DNA of 64,000 bases from Streptococcus mitis. GTDB lineage: Bacteria > Bacillota > Bacilli > Lactobacillales > Streptococcaceae. The translations under genes were made by a program, and so were the position numbers. Shown here piece by piece: positions 46,747 through 55,990 of the stretch (position 1 is the first letter of the stretch; the number at the start of each line of letters is the position of its first letter). The notes under the pieces were generated by a model. It worked only from the letters and a program-made list of their open reading frames with translations. It made no database searches and had not been told where the DNA came from. The stretch spans positions 124,001 through 188,000 of the forward strand of contig NZ_WIJP01000002.1 of the NCBI RefSeq assembly GCF_009496155.1, read 5' to 3'.

Positions 46747-47619
46747 ATGTTTTATTCTATCAAAGAATTGGTCGAGCAAGCAGATCTGGACTTTCAAGGA
46801 AATGTCGCAGAACTTATGATTACAACAGAGTTTGAATTGACAGGTCGCGAACGTGAAGAAGTCCTCCTTCTCATGGAACGCAATCTGGAAGTCATGAAAG
46901 CCTCTGTCCAACTCGGCCTCAATGAAAATAAATCTCGTAGTGGCCTGACAGGTGGAGATGCTGCCAAATTGGATCACTACATCAAAAACGGAAAAACTTT
47001 GTCAGATTACACGATTCTCTCTGCTGCCCGAAATGCTATCGCAGTCAATGAACACAATGCTAAAATGGGCTTGGTCTGTGCCACTCCGACCGCAGGAAGT
47101 GCTGGCTGTCTCCCTTCCGTTCTCACTGCTGCGATTGAAAAGTTAGACCTCAGCCACGAGCAACAGCTGGATTTCCTCTTTGCAGCGGGTGCCTTTGGAC
47201 TAGTCATCGCAAACAATGCCTCTATCTCAGGTGCTGAGGGTGGGTGCCAAGCCGAAGTCGGCTCTGCCTCTGCTATGAGTGCTGCCGCCTTGACTCTAGC
47301 TGCGGGTGGAACACCCTACCAAGCCAGTCAAGCTATTGCCTTTGTCATTAAAAATATGCTAGGCCTCATCTGTGACCCTGTTGCAGGCTTGGTCGAAGTT
47401 CCCTGTGTCAAACGCAATGCCATGGGAGCTAGCTTTGCCTTCATCGCAGCAGATATGGCTTTGGCAGGTATCGAATCTAAAATCCCTGTGGATGAGGTTA
47501 TCGATGCCATGTACCAAGTAGGAGCAAACATGCCAACTGCCTTTCGTGAAACAGCGGAAGGTGGACTCGCTGCCACCCCTACTGGTCGTCGCCTCCAAAA
47601 AGAAATTTTCGGAGAATAA
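46747..47619 (+). CDS. sdaAA: L-serine dehydratase alpha subunit
   Basis: A 290-residue catalytic subunit that binds a [4Fe-4S] cluster. The Cys ligands lie in GLVCATPTAGSAGCLPS, GAEGGCQAEVGSASAM and CDPVAGLVEVPCVKRNA. It works with SdaAB. GGAGGAAGC precedes the ATG. The downstream HAD gene begins 21 bases after its stop, so the three genes are one operon. Confidence 0.94.
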   Translation: MFYSIKELVEQADLDFQGNVAELMITTEFELTGREREEVLLLMERNLEVMKASVQLGLNENKSRSGLTGGDAAKLDHYIKNGKTLSDYTILSAARNAIAVNEHNAKMGLVCATPTAGSAGCLPSVLTAAIEKLDLSHEQQLDFLFAAGAFGLVIANNASISGAEGGCQAEVGSASAMSAAALTLAAGGTPYQASQAIAFVIKNMLGLICDPVAGLVEVPCVKRNAMGASFAFIAADMALAGIESKIPVDEVIDAMYQVGANMPTAFRETAEGGLAATPTGRRLQKEIFGE

Positions 47620-47640
47620 GTTTATCAAATAGGAGAAACC

Positions 47641-48273
47641 ATGACCTCTATCACAGCTATCTTTTTCGATCTGGATGGAACCCTCGTTGACAGTTCTATC
47701 GGGATTCACAATGCCTTTACCCATACCTTTAAGGAGCTGGGGGTGCCTAGTCCTGATGCCAAAACCATTCGTGGTTTTATGGGACCGCCCCTCGAAAGTA
47801 GTTTTGCGACCTGCCTGCCCAAAGAACAAATCTCTGAAGCTGTGCAGATATACCGTTCCTACTACAAGGAAAAAGGCATCTATGAAGCTCAACTCTTTCC
47901 TCAGATTGTAGACTTGCTTGAGGTGTTGTCTAGTAATTATCCACTCTACATCACCACGACAAAAAATACTCCAACCGCCCAAGACATGACTCAAAACTTG
48001 GGAATCTATCATTTCTTTGATGGCATTTATGGTTCTAGCCCTGAAGCACCCCATAAGGCAGATGTCATTCGCCAAGCCTTGCAAACACATCAACTAGCAC
48101 CAGAACAAGCCATTATCATCGGAGATACCAAGTTTGATATGCTGGGAGCTCAAGAAACAGGCATTCAGAAATTAGCCGTCACTTGGGGATTTGGGGAGCA
48201 AGCAGATCTACTAGACTATCAACCTGATTATATCGCCCACAAACCCTTAGAGGTTTTGGAGTATTTTCAATAA
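47641..48273 (+). CDS. HAD-superfamily phosphatase
   Basis: A 210-residue HAD hydrolase. Motif I FDLDGTLVDSS (about 10-20), motif II TTTKNTPT, and motif IV GDTKFDMLGAQ are intact, with a helical cap typical of phosphoglycolate phosphatase/PpaX-like enzymes. Third gene of the serine dehydratase operon. The exact substrate is unknown; removal of toxic phosphate esters is common for the family. A palindromic repeat ends the transcript. Confidence 0.85.
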   Translation: MTSITAIFFDLDGTLVDSSIGIHNAFTHTFKELGVPSPDAKTIRGFMGPPLESSFATCLPKEQISEAVQIYRSYYKEKGIYEAQLFPQIVDLLEVLSSNYPLYITTTKNTPTAQDMTQNLGIYHFFDGIYGSSPEAPHKADVIRQALQTHQLAPEQAIIIGDTKFDMLGAQETGIQKLAVTWGFGEQADLLDYQPDYIAHKPLEVLEYFQ

Positions 48274-48275
48274 TA

Positions 48276-48390
48276 TAGACTGGGCAAAACTCCATTTCAG
48301 AAGAAAATGAGGCAAGCTTCTACATAACAAAACGCATATTACCAAGGTTTCAAGTCCTGATAATATGCGTTTTTTGATTGTAAAGATTTT
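48276..48390. repeat. Palindromic intergenic repeat, copy 3 of 3
   Basis: Related to 10627-10759 and 44035-44174: TAGACTGGGCAAAACTCC at the left end, central AAAACGCATATTACC...GATAATATGCGTTTTTT hairpin. Lies exactly between convergent genes and probably ends both transcripts. Confidence 0.7.
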
Positions 48391-50241
48391 TTATTCAACG
48401 TGGGTTGTTTGATTGGCAAAGGCGATAATGGCTTGCTTCAACTCATCTCCACTGAGAGTTCTGAACTCTTCAATTTTTTGGTCGATTGCTTCTAAAGGCA
48501 TGACATTAACCTTACCAACGAAAATCTTATCCATAACCTGGTTATCAACCAATTCGGTCGAAACCAAGAGTTCTTCGTAGAGTTTTTCGCCTGGACGGAT
48601 TCCAACTTCATCGATTGGAATTTCGCTTTCGGTGTGTCCACTTAGAAGGACCATTTTCTTAGCCAAGTCATAAATCTTGACTGGTTTGCCCATATCAAGG
48701 ATAAAGACTTCCCCATCTTTGGCATAAGCACCAGCATGGATAACCAAACGGCTAGCTTCTGGAATGGTCATAAAGTAACGGGTCATGCGGAAATCTGTCA
48801 CCGTTACAGGCCCGCCTTCAGCAATCTGGCGTTCAAAGACTGGAATCACACTACCACGGCTACCAAGAACATTCCCAAAACGAACTGCACAGTAGGTTGA
48901 TTGGCTACGTTGGTTAAAACCAGTGACAATCAACTCAGCCACGCGCTTGGTTGCTCCCATAACATTTGGTGGATTAACCGCCTTATCTGTCGAAATCATA
49001 ACCATCTTAGGTACTTTGGCTTCATCAACAGCTCTAGCAACATTGTAGGTTCCGCGAATATTGTTTTTGAAGGCTTCTTTTGGATTGCGCTCCATCATAG
49101 GAACGTGCTTGTGGGCAGCCGCATGATAAACAATAGCTGGCTTGTACTGTTCAAAAACTTGCAACAAGCGGTCATAGTCTTGAATATCGGCAATAACTGG
49201 TACATAATCAATACCTTGGAACTTACGAATCAATTCATGATAAACAAGGTAGATTGAATTTTCCCCATGACCGAGCAAGACGATGCGTTCAGGATTGAAG
49301 CGACTAACTTGGCGACAGATTTCAGAACCGATTGAGCCTCCAGCGCCTGTAACCAAGATCGTTTTTCCAGTAAGTTCTGTACCCAGACGCGATTCGTCAA
49401 GACGAATTTCCTGGCGGCCCAAAAGGTCTGTGATATCAATCTTCTGGAATCCTCCACCTGCTTGGTGAAGGCCCTGAACAACAGTTTCAACCTTAGGCAT
49501 CTTGTAACATTTGACACCCAGTTTATTACACATCTGCAAGATACGCTCATATTCTGACGGATTAAGCGACGGAATCGCAACGATCACACGCTCGATTTGG
49601 TGGCGTTTGGCTAATTCAGGCAGATTGTCATAAGAGCCCAAAACAGGGATACCACCAAGTTTTTGACCCTTTTTCTTTTCATCCTTATCCAAAATACCAA
49701 CAAGTTCCAAATCACTGGTTGGGTGTTGGTAACTGTTCATAAAGAGGGCACCACCATCACCAGCACCAATCAAGAAAGTCCGACGATGTTCTCCATCACC
49801 ACTACCTTTTTTGCGTTTAGAGTAGATTAGCTGCCAAGTAATCCGTGGCAATAAAATCAAGAAGGTACTCAACAAGATAAAGAGCACAATAAAACGGATG
49901 GAGAAGAGTGGCAAGAAGGCATAGCAGATACTATATGACAGGATACTGCTTGCAGTCACACCAAAAAAGATTTTCATGAAATCCGTAATCTTGCTGTAAC
50001 GACTAATACTAGCGTTCAACCCCCAAAATGCAATCATCAATTGATAGAACAAGAAGGCCAAACTCGTATAGATAATGTAGTCAACAGGTGCTGGATTAAT
50101 CAAGCCGTAGAATAAGATATAAGATACAATGATGGAAACCACCATACTCAAAATATCAAATATTCCCCAGAAAACCTGCTTTTGTTGTTTATTTAAAATT
50201 TCCACCAGATCAATCACATAATCTGTGAGTTTTTTATTCAT
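48391..50241 (-). CDS. CapD/FlaA1-type UDP-sugar dehydratase/epimerase (membrane-bound)
   Basis: A 616-residue protein. Four N-terminal membrane segments (about 20-140), a first Rossmann-like region (GAGDGG, about 155) and the main NAD-binding domain with VTGAGGSIGSEICRQ (about 294). The MGATKR motif after STDKAVNPPNV supplies the Met-x-x-x-Lys pair used by UDP-GlcNAc 4,6-dehydratases. It likely makes a precursor for a surface polysaccharide. It is downstream of a glycosyltransferase gene on the same strand. No full capsule locus is nearby. Confidence 0.9.
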   Translation of the reverse strand: MNKKLTDYVIDLVEILNKQQKQVFWGIFDILSMVVSIIVSYILFYGLINPAPVDYIIYTSLAFLFYQLMIAFWGLNASISRYSKITDFMKIFFGVTASSILSYSICYAFLPLFSIRFIVLFILLSTFLILLPRITWQLIYSKRKKGSGDGEHRRTFLIGAGDGGALFMNSYQHPTSDLELVGILDKDEKKKGQKLGGIPVLGSYDNLPELAKRHQIERVIVAIPSLNPSEYERILQMCNKLGVKCYKMPKVETVVQGLHQAGGGFQKIDITDLLGRQEIRLDESRLGTELTGKTILVTGAGGSIGSEICRQVSRFNPERIVLLGHGENSIYLVYHELIRKFQGIDYVPVIADIQDYDRLLQVFEQYKPAIVYHAAAHKHVPMMERNPKEAFKNNIRGTYNVARAVDEAKVPKMVMISTDKAVNPPNVMGATKRVAELIVTGFNQRSQSTYCAVRFGNVLGSRGSVIPVFERQIAEGGPVTVTDFRMTRYFMTIPEASRLVIHAGAYAKDGEVFILDMGKPVKIYDLAKKMVLLSGHTESEIPIDEVGIRPGEKLYEELLVSTELVDNQVMDKIFVGKVNVMPLEAIDQKIEEFRTLSGDELKQAIIAFANQTTHVE

Positions 50242-50326
50242 AGAAATTTACTCCTCCTTAAAAGAGCGGGATAGTTATATTGTTATTATAACACTTTTTC
50301 TCTAGTTTACGCTTTGCTGCAATCTT

Positions 50327-51157
50327 TTACTTGCTTTTTCGTAACAGTTTCATAAAAATAAACTGTCTGATAAATCCTGGACAAAGGGCAACAACCATCT
50401 GAATCGCAACACTCTTGGCGTATTCCATGTAAGAAATTTGTCCTCTCTTCAGCATGCGCTGACGAGCCTGACGATAGAGTTTGAGGTAACGCAGTCCCCC
50501 ACGACGCTCAAACATCCCTGCTCCGACACGAACCTGACACAAGACTTGATCGAGGTTGCCAGTCTTAGCTCCTGCAGCAATCATATTGAGCCAGAGGAGG
50601 TCATCCTCCATATAAAGGCCATCCTCATAGTTGCCTGCCTTGAGAACCATATCCTTCTTGAACATGACAGTCATGTGATTAAAGGCACTTCTCATCCTTT
50701 GATAAGCCACAATATCTGCATGTTGAGTCGGAACACGACGGTAAGAAACAATCTCATCAGGATTATCAATAAATTCTGCAATATGGCCACCTAATAGGTC
50801 GAGGTTGTCCTTCTCCATTAACTGAACTTGTTTCTCAAAACGATCTGGAACAGCTATATCATCCGTATCCATACGGGCAATAATATCGTACTGACACTGT
50901 AAAACACCGTATCGAAGAGCCAAACCCAAACCTTGATTCTGCTCAAGGGGATAGCGTTTCACTGGAATATCAGACTCAGCTTCAAGCTGGTCTAATACCT
51001 GATAGAGCTCAGGAGTCAAAGGCCCATCCTCTACGAGAACAAGCTCACTCGGTTTTAAGGTCTGGTTTTGAATACTTTTGATGGCATCTCTCAAAAATGT
51101 CGGATTTTCCTTGATATAGACCGACATCAAGACGCTGATTTTTTGCTTTTCAAGCAC
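50327..51157 (-). CDS. GT2 family glycosyltransferase
   Basis: A 276-residue GT-A enzyme, GTG start at 51157 with TGGAGAAAAACT before it. SVLMSVYIKENPTFLRDAI opens the nucleotide-binding fold and ARMDTDD (about 94-100) is the metal-binding DxD motif. A C-terminal hydrophobic stretch probably associates with the membrane. Sits 85 bases upstream of the CapD-like gene, same strand, and probably adds a sugar in the same polysaccharide pathway. Confidence 0.88.
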   Translation of the reverse strand: MLEKQKISVLMSVYIKENPTFLRDAIKSIQNQTLKPSELVLVEDGPLTPELYQVLDQLEAESDIPVKRYPLEQNQGLGLALRYGVLQCQYDIIARMDTDDIAVPDRFEKQVQLMEKDNLDLLGGHIAEFIDNPDEIVSYRRVPTQHADIVAYQRMRSAFNHMTVMFKKDMVLKAGNYEDGLYMEDDLLWLNMIAAGAKTGNLDQVLCQVRVGAGMFERRGGLRYLKLYRQARQRMLKRGQISYMEYAKSVAIQMVVALCPGFIRQFIFMKLLRKSK

Positions 51158-51311
51158 AGTTTTTCTCCAATATATAGATTTCCTTCCACTATTTTATCAT
51201 AATTTTCAAGACTTTCCTATTTTTATCTTGAAAGCCAGAAACCTTACTTGACATTATAGGAAAAAAGCCTTAAAATAAGCTGTTATTAAAATCAGCTAGA
51301 AGAGGTATTAT

Positions 51312-52478
51312 ATGAAAAAGCAATCAATCTTTTTTGTTCCAGGGATTATCCTGATTGGTGTTTCCTTGCGGACTCCTTTTACTGTTTTACCCATTATTTT
51401 GGGAGATATTTCGCAAGGGCTAGGAGTAGAAGTTAGTTCACTTGGTGTCTTGACCAGCCTTCCTCTCCTCATGTTTACCCTCTTCTCACTCTTTTCTACC
51501 CGACTAGCTCAGAAAATTGGCTTGGAGCATCTCTTTACCTACAGCCTCTTCTTCTTAACCATTGGCTCTCTGATTCGACTAATCAATCTGCCCCTGCTCT
51601 ATCTAGGAACCTTGATGGTTGGGGCAAGTATCGCAGTCATCAATGTTCTGCTTCCTAGTCTTATCCAAGCTAATCAACCAAAGAAAATTGGTTTTCTGAC
51701 CACCTTATATGTAACCTCTATGGGGATTGCAACGGCTCTGGCTTCCTATCTGGCTGTACCTATTACACAAGCCAGTTCTTGGAAAGGACTTATCATCCTC
51801 CTCACCCTGCTCTGTCTAGCAACTTTTTTGGTCTGGCTCCCAAATCACCGCTATAATCACAGACTGGCTCCACAAGCCAAACAAAAAAGTCAAACAAAGG
51901 TTATGCGTAATAAACAGGTCTGGGCAGTTATTGTCTTTGCAGGTTTTCAATCCTTGCTCTTTTACACTGCTATGACTTGGTTACCTACCATGGCCATCCA
52001 TGCAGGCCTATCCAGTCACGAAGCGGGCTTGCTTACCTCTATCTTCTCTCTGATTAGTATTCCTTTTTCAATGACCATCCCAAGCCTGACAACCAGCTTG
52101 TCTACTCGCAACCGTCAGCTCATGCTCACTCTGGTTTCACTAGCTGGCGTGGTCGGCATTTCCATGCTCTTTTTCCCAGTTAGCAATTTCTTTTACTGGC
52201 TTGCCAGCCATCTTCTCATCGGAACTGCAACCAGCGCCCTCTTCCCCTATCTCATGGTCAACTTTTCACTCAAGACAAGCGCCCCTGAAAAGACAGCCCA
52301 ATTGTCTGGTTTATCTCAAACAGGAGGCTATATCCTAGCAGCCTTTGGGCCAACCCTCTTTGGTTACAGTTTTGACCTTTTCCACTCTTGGGTACCAGCT
52401 GTAGCTGCCCTCTTGCTCGTTGATATCCTGATGACTGTGGCCCTCTTTACAGTGGACAGAGCTGATAAAATTCTTTAA
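51312..52478 (+). CDS. MFS transporter, CynX/NimT type
   Basis: A 388-residue protein with twelve membrane segments. It starts with the PGIILIGVSLRTPFTVLP segment characteristic of the CynX/NimT (cyanate/2-nitroimidazole-related) family. Substrate unknown. Single-gene unit divergent from the glycosyltransferase gene; the terminator at 52513-52538 follows. Confidence 0.85.
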   Translation: MKKQSIFFVPGIILIGVSLRTPFTVLPIILGDISQGLGVEVSSLGVLTSLPLLMFTLFSLFSTRLAQKIGLEHLFTYSLFFLTIGSLIRLINLPLLYLGTLMVGASIAVINVLLPSLIQANQPKKIGFLTTLYVTSMGIATALASYLAVPITQASSWKGLIILLTLLCLATFLVWLPNHRYNHRLAPQAKQKSQTKVMRNKQVWAVIVFAGFQSLLFYTAMTWLPTMAIHAGLSSHEAGLLTSIFSLISIPFSMTIPSLTTSLSTRNRQLMLTLVSLAGVVGISMLFFPVSNFFYWLASHLLIGTATSALFPYLMVNFSLKTSAPEKTAQLSGLSQTGGYILAAFGPTLFGYSFDLFHSWVPAVAALLLVDILMTVALFTVDRADKIL

Positions 52479-52512
52479 TTATTCTAAAATACTTCTCAGA
52501 TATAAATAATGC

Positions 52513-52538
52513 AAAGCCAGACTCTATTTGGCTTTTTT
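52513..52538 (+). terminator. Terminator after the MFS gene
   Basis: AAAGCCA...TGGCTTT stem with TTTTTTTAG after it. Confidence 0.75.
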
Positions 52539-52682
52539 TAGTACTTATATCAACAAAAATCACCATCCATCTGTTAGCAGAAAGATAGTATCTTTGATAT
52601 AATAAGATGTATATAAACTAATTGTCATACAAAAAATAAATTAGTTTCTAATATATCTACTATTTTAAGCGAGGTACGTAGA

Positions 52683-55505
52683 ATGGATGAACAGAAATAC
52701 ATTTTGGAGGAAAGTTTAGCAGAGTTAGATAAGCTCTTTGACTTATCAGCAACGGGGATAGATAAGACTGCCTGTGAAGATTTAGCAGAAAAAGCAAGAA
52801 TAATTTATGAACAATATCCTAAATCAGAAAACATTGCTTTGCTCTATGCTAGGATTTTGGTCAATTTATCAGTTGAACAAGTAAATGTGGAAGAGAGAGG
52901 GAATACTGCTAATTCAGTCAAACAAATTTTTGAGCAGTTCAATCAATCTGGAGACATCGCTTTACAATATGCTATAGCCTTAGTGAATTTGTCAGCTAAA
53001 CAAGAAATTGTTGAGGAACTACTAAACACCGCTAATTCAATCAAACAAATTTTTGAGTTCTTCCAACATTCTGAAAACATTGCTTTACTTTATGCTATGG
53101 CTTTAGTGAATTTGTCAGCTAAACAAGAAATTGTTGAGGAACTACTAAACACCGCTAATTCAATCAAACAAATTTTTGAGCTCTTCCAGCATTCTGAAAC
53201 CATTACATTACAATATGCTATAACTCTGGTCAGTCTGTCAGCTAAACAAGTAAATGTTGAGGAACTACTAAACACTGCCAATTCAGTCAAACAAATTTTT
53301 GAGCTCTTCCAGCATTCTGAAGCCATTACATTACAATATGCTATAACTCTGGTCAGTTTGTCAGCTAAACAAGTAAATGTTGAGGAATTACTAAACACTG
53401 CTAATTCAGTCAAACAAATTTTTGAACTCTTTCAGCATTCTGAAGACATTGCTTTACAATATACCATAGCTCTGGTCAATTTATCAACTAAACAAGTAAA
53501 TGTTGAGGAATTACTAAACACTGCTAATTCAGTCAAACAAATTTTTGAACTCTTCCAGCATTCTGAAGACATTGCTTTACAATATACCATGGCTCTGGTC
53601 AATTTATCAACTAAACAAGTAAATGTTGAGGAATTACTAAACACTGCTAATTCAATCAAACAAATTTTTGAGCAGTTTAAACAGTCTGAAGGCATTGCTT
53701 TACGATATGCTAATGTTTTGTTCAATTTGTCGGTCGAACAAGTAAATATAAAAGAACTAGACCATACTACTAATTCAGTCAAACAAATTTTTGAGCAGTT
53801 TAAACAGTCTGAAGATATTGCTTTACAATATGCTAAGACTTTGGTAAATTTGTCGGCTGAACAGACTAAATCTAAAGAAATTGCTAAAACCACTCAGCAA
53901 ATTCAAAATATATACAAAAAGTTCAATGAGTCTAAAGATATTGCTTTATATTATGGTATGGTTTTAGTCAATTTGTCAACTAAACAAATAAATGTAGAAG
54001 AGAGGAGAAATACCACTAATTCAATCAAACAAATTTTTGAACTCTTCCAGCATTCTGAAGACATTGCTTTACGATATGCTATGGTTTTATTTAATCTAGC
54101 AAAACTTCAAAATGAAAGAGATGAAGTAGGCAATACAGTTAAACAAATATTAGCTATCTTAACAAATCTCTCTAGTGTTAAAATATTTGAAATTGTAGTA
54201 AAAATATTTGAAAATAATCCTGATACCCCATTAGATACAAATGATATTCCATTCACTAGTCTCACAAAAATTTTAGATAAACTATGTTTTTATTCCAATG
54301 ATAGTTTTGACAGAAAATTATTAATTCGGGCTTTAAATCTTGACCTTGTTATAAATACAAAATACGATATTTTAAAGGATTGGATAAAACACTATAAAGA
54401 TGATGAGAATAAGCTCAATCAGTTAATAGATATCTATAGAGCCGTCCAAGAAATCAAATATCAACTTGGCTTGAAAGTAAAAGATAAAAATTTGAATCTT
54501 AAATTTGGTCATTATACCAAAGGAGAAACTCTCCAAATTTTATTAGATCAAGATACAGAAAATACAGATAATACAAAATTCTCCGTATCTGGAAAAACTC
54601 GCTTGTATAATGCCAATTATATGAACGACCCTGAGGAAGGGTTAGTTATCGAAGAAATGTTGAAACCTAGCAAAGATGAGGAGATAACATCCTACTTCGA
54701 AAAGCGAAACATTTTAGATCCTAGTCCATGGTTTTTAATGAGCTTCACCAGTAAAATAGATGACTTGACTATGTGGTCCCAATACGGAGATGATGCTCAG
54801 GGTGTTTGTCTTGTACTTCGGGAAGATGATTTTTCAAGATTTACATCTTTCAATGATCTTTCATGGCGTAAAGAAGCTATTCCCCTAGAGACTATGAATC
54901 AAATGGATTCCACCATATCGTACCTAGATAGTGATTTAAAAATCTCAGCAAACGAAACCAAGAAAAAGGAGCAAACTTTTTCTGCTAGGATTGAAGAAAT
55001 ACAGCACCAACCTGAAAAAAAAGATACGGTAGCTAAAGGGAATATTGATTATCTCTATAGAATAGCCTATGTTAAAAATACAGGTGAAAACTTTGAACTA
55101 GAAAAAACAGAACTCTTTGATGGCAATGAAATCACAAAATTAAAAGAGTCTGTAAATAATTTAAAACAAAAACTGTATGAGAGAGTGAATGATAATGATG
55201 ATTTTTATAAAGAAGCTATCTCCAGTTGTATCGAAGAAATTCGTTACTTGTTTAAATCTGTCGATTACAAATATGAGAATGAACTGCGTATCTTACGCTA
55301 TGCTAATCTAGACCCAAGTAATGATAAAATTAAAATTGATAAAACCTCTGGGATAGGCAGACTTTATGTAGAACGTGAAAATTCAATCCAAATCGATGAA
55401 GTCATTTTCGGTCCTAAGTTTCCAAATCCTGAATACGTTACTCCTTTATTGAAACTTTTGGATAAGGAAATTAACTATAAGAAATCTACGATAAAATTTA
55501 GATAA
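52683..55505 (+). CDS. Large repeat protein with DUF2971-like C-terminus
   Basis: A 940-residue protein with no signal peptide. Residues 74-483 are ten 41-residue helical repeats of the form NTANSVKQIFELFQHSED then IALQYxxALVNLSxKQ, TPR/armadillo-like and nearly identical in the middle six; residues 28-73 look like an older repeat. After a helical linker, residues 615-940 resemble DUF2971 proteins: the LYNANYMNDPEEG stretch, SFTSKIDDLTMWSQYGD and GVCLVLRE are typical, plus a C-terminal IDEVIFGPKF. DUF2971 genes are often met in accessory and defence-type regions, but no activity is established. GAGGTACGTAG precedes the ATG. A lone gene with its own terminator. Confidence 0.75.
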   Translation: MDEQKYILEESLAELDKLFDLSATGIDKTACEDLAEKARIIYEQYPKSENIALLYARILVNLSVEQVNVEERGNTANSVKQIFEQFNQSGDIALQYAIALVNLSAKQEIVEELLNTANSIKQIFEFFQHSENIALLYAMALVNLSAKQEIVEELLNTANSIKQIFELFQHSETITLQYAITLVSLSAKQVNVEELLNTANSVKQIFELFQHSEAITLQYAITLVSLSAKQVNVEELLNTANSVKQIFELFQHSEDIALQYTIALVNLSTKQVNVEELLNTANSVKQIFELFQHSEDIALQYTMALVNLSTKQVNVEELLNTANSIKQIFEQFKQSEGIALRYANVLFNLSVEQVNIKELDHTTNSVKQIFEQFKQSEDIALQYAKTLVNLSAEQTKSKEIAKTTQQIQNIYKKFNESKDIALYYGMVLVNLSTKQINVEERRNTTNSIKQIFELFQHSEDIALRYAMVLFNLAKLQNERDEVGNTVKQILAILTNLSSVKIFEIVVKIFENNPDTPLDTNDIPFTSLTKILDKLCFYSNDSFDRKLLIRALNLDLVINTKYDILKDWIKHYKDDENKLNQLIDIYRAVQEIKYQLGLKVKDKNLNLKFGHYTKGETLQILLDQDTENTDNTKFSVSGKTRLYNANYMNDPEEGLVIEEMLKPSKDEEITSYFEKRNILDPSPWFLMSFTSKIDDLTMWSQYGDDAQGVCLVLREDDFSRFTSFNDLSWRKEAIPLETMNQMDSTISYLDSDLKISANETKKKEQTFSARIEEIQHQPEKKDTVAKGNIDYLYRIAYVKNTGENFELEKTELFDGNEITKLKESVNNLKQKLYERVNDNDDFYKEAISSCIEEIRYLFKSVDYKYENELRILRYANLDPSNDKIKIDKTSGIGRLYVERENSIQIDEVIFGPKFPNPEYVTPLLKLLDKEINYKKSTIKFR
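52902..54131 (+). repeat. Ten tandem 123-bp coding repeats
   Basis: The repeat DNA has a period of exactly 123 bp (for example the GAATTTGTCAGCTAAACAAG segment at 52985 and 53108). The middle copies differ at only a few bases, including silent sites, which points to recent duplication or gene conversion; the last four copies are more diverged. Confidence 0.9.
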
Positions 55506-55523
55506 AGGCTGATAAAATCCTCT

Positions 55524-55549
55524 AAACTTCTAGTTTTGCCTAGAAGTTT
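55524..55549 (+). terminator. Terminator after the repeat-protein gene
   Basis: AAACTTCTAG, loop TTTTGC and CTAGAAGTTT form a 10-bp stem with a T tract. Confidence 0.85.
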
Positions 55550-55553
55550 TTTA

Positions 55554-55646
55554 TATATAAAAATTTTACACATTTCGCTTGACAGGGCTTTCTTTTAGAT
55601 GTACAATGTATGTGTAGAAAAATTATATATAAAAATCTTACACATT
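55554..55646 (+). promoter_or_regulatory. padR operon promoter between two operator repeats
   Basis: TTGACA (55579-55584), a 17-base spacer and TACAAT (55602-55607). A 21-base direct repeat TATATAAAAAT(T/C)TTACACATT flanks it at 55554-55574 and 55626-55646 (20 of 21 identical). TGTGTAG at 55611 and CTTACACA at 55637 also form a dyad. The PadR protein encoded next is the likely ligand. Confidence 0.7.
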
Positions 55647-55663
55647 AGAAAAGGAGGTTCCCC

Positions 55664-55990
55664 ATGTACTTTCCAACATCCTCTGCCTTGATTGAATTTC
55701 TCATCTTGGCCGTACTGGAGCAGGATGATTCTTATGGTTATGAGATTAGCCAAACCATTAAGCTGATCGCTAATATCAAAGAATCTACACTCTATCCTAT
55801 CCTAAAAAAATTGGAAGGCAATAGCTTTCTGACAACCTATTCTAGAGAGTTCCAGGGTCGCATGCGCAAATACTACTCCTTGACAAATGGTGGTATAGAA
55901 CAGCTCGTGACCCTAAAAGATGAATGGGCACTCTATACAGACACCATTAATGGCATCATAGAAGGGAGTATCCGCCATGACAAGAACTGA
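55664..55990 (+). CDS. PadR-family transcriptional repressor
   Basis: A 108-residue PadR winged-helix protein (LIEFLILAVLEQDDSYGYEI, ESTLYPILKKLE, RKYYSLTNGG). Controls its own operon in other Firmicutes, usually in response to membrane or antimicrobial stress. Perfect AAAGGAGG ribosome site. Its end overlaps the DUF1700 gene by 14 bases. Confidence 0.9.
   Translation: MYFPTSSALIEFLILAVLEQDDSYGYEISQTIKLIANIKESTLYPILKKLEGNSFLTTYSREFQGRMRKYYSLTNGGIEQLVTLKDEWALYTDTINGIIEGSIRHDKN

Noticed and set aside
47359-48093. A long minus-strand frame (244 residues) opposite sdaAA and the HAD gene
   Set aside because: Both plus-strand genes are clear family members with intact motifs; the antisense frame shows no domain and no ribosome site.
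53090-53893. Two minus-strand frames with repeated Cys/Ser motifs opposite the repeat protein
   Set aside because: They mirror the 123-bp repeats of the plus-strand gene. The plus frame is 940 codons long, with a promoter, ribosome site and terminator.
52902-54131. Regular repeats considered as a CRISPR array
   Set aside because: The period is 123 bp with no unique spacers, the repeats are in frame inside a coding gene, and no cas genes are present.
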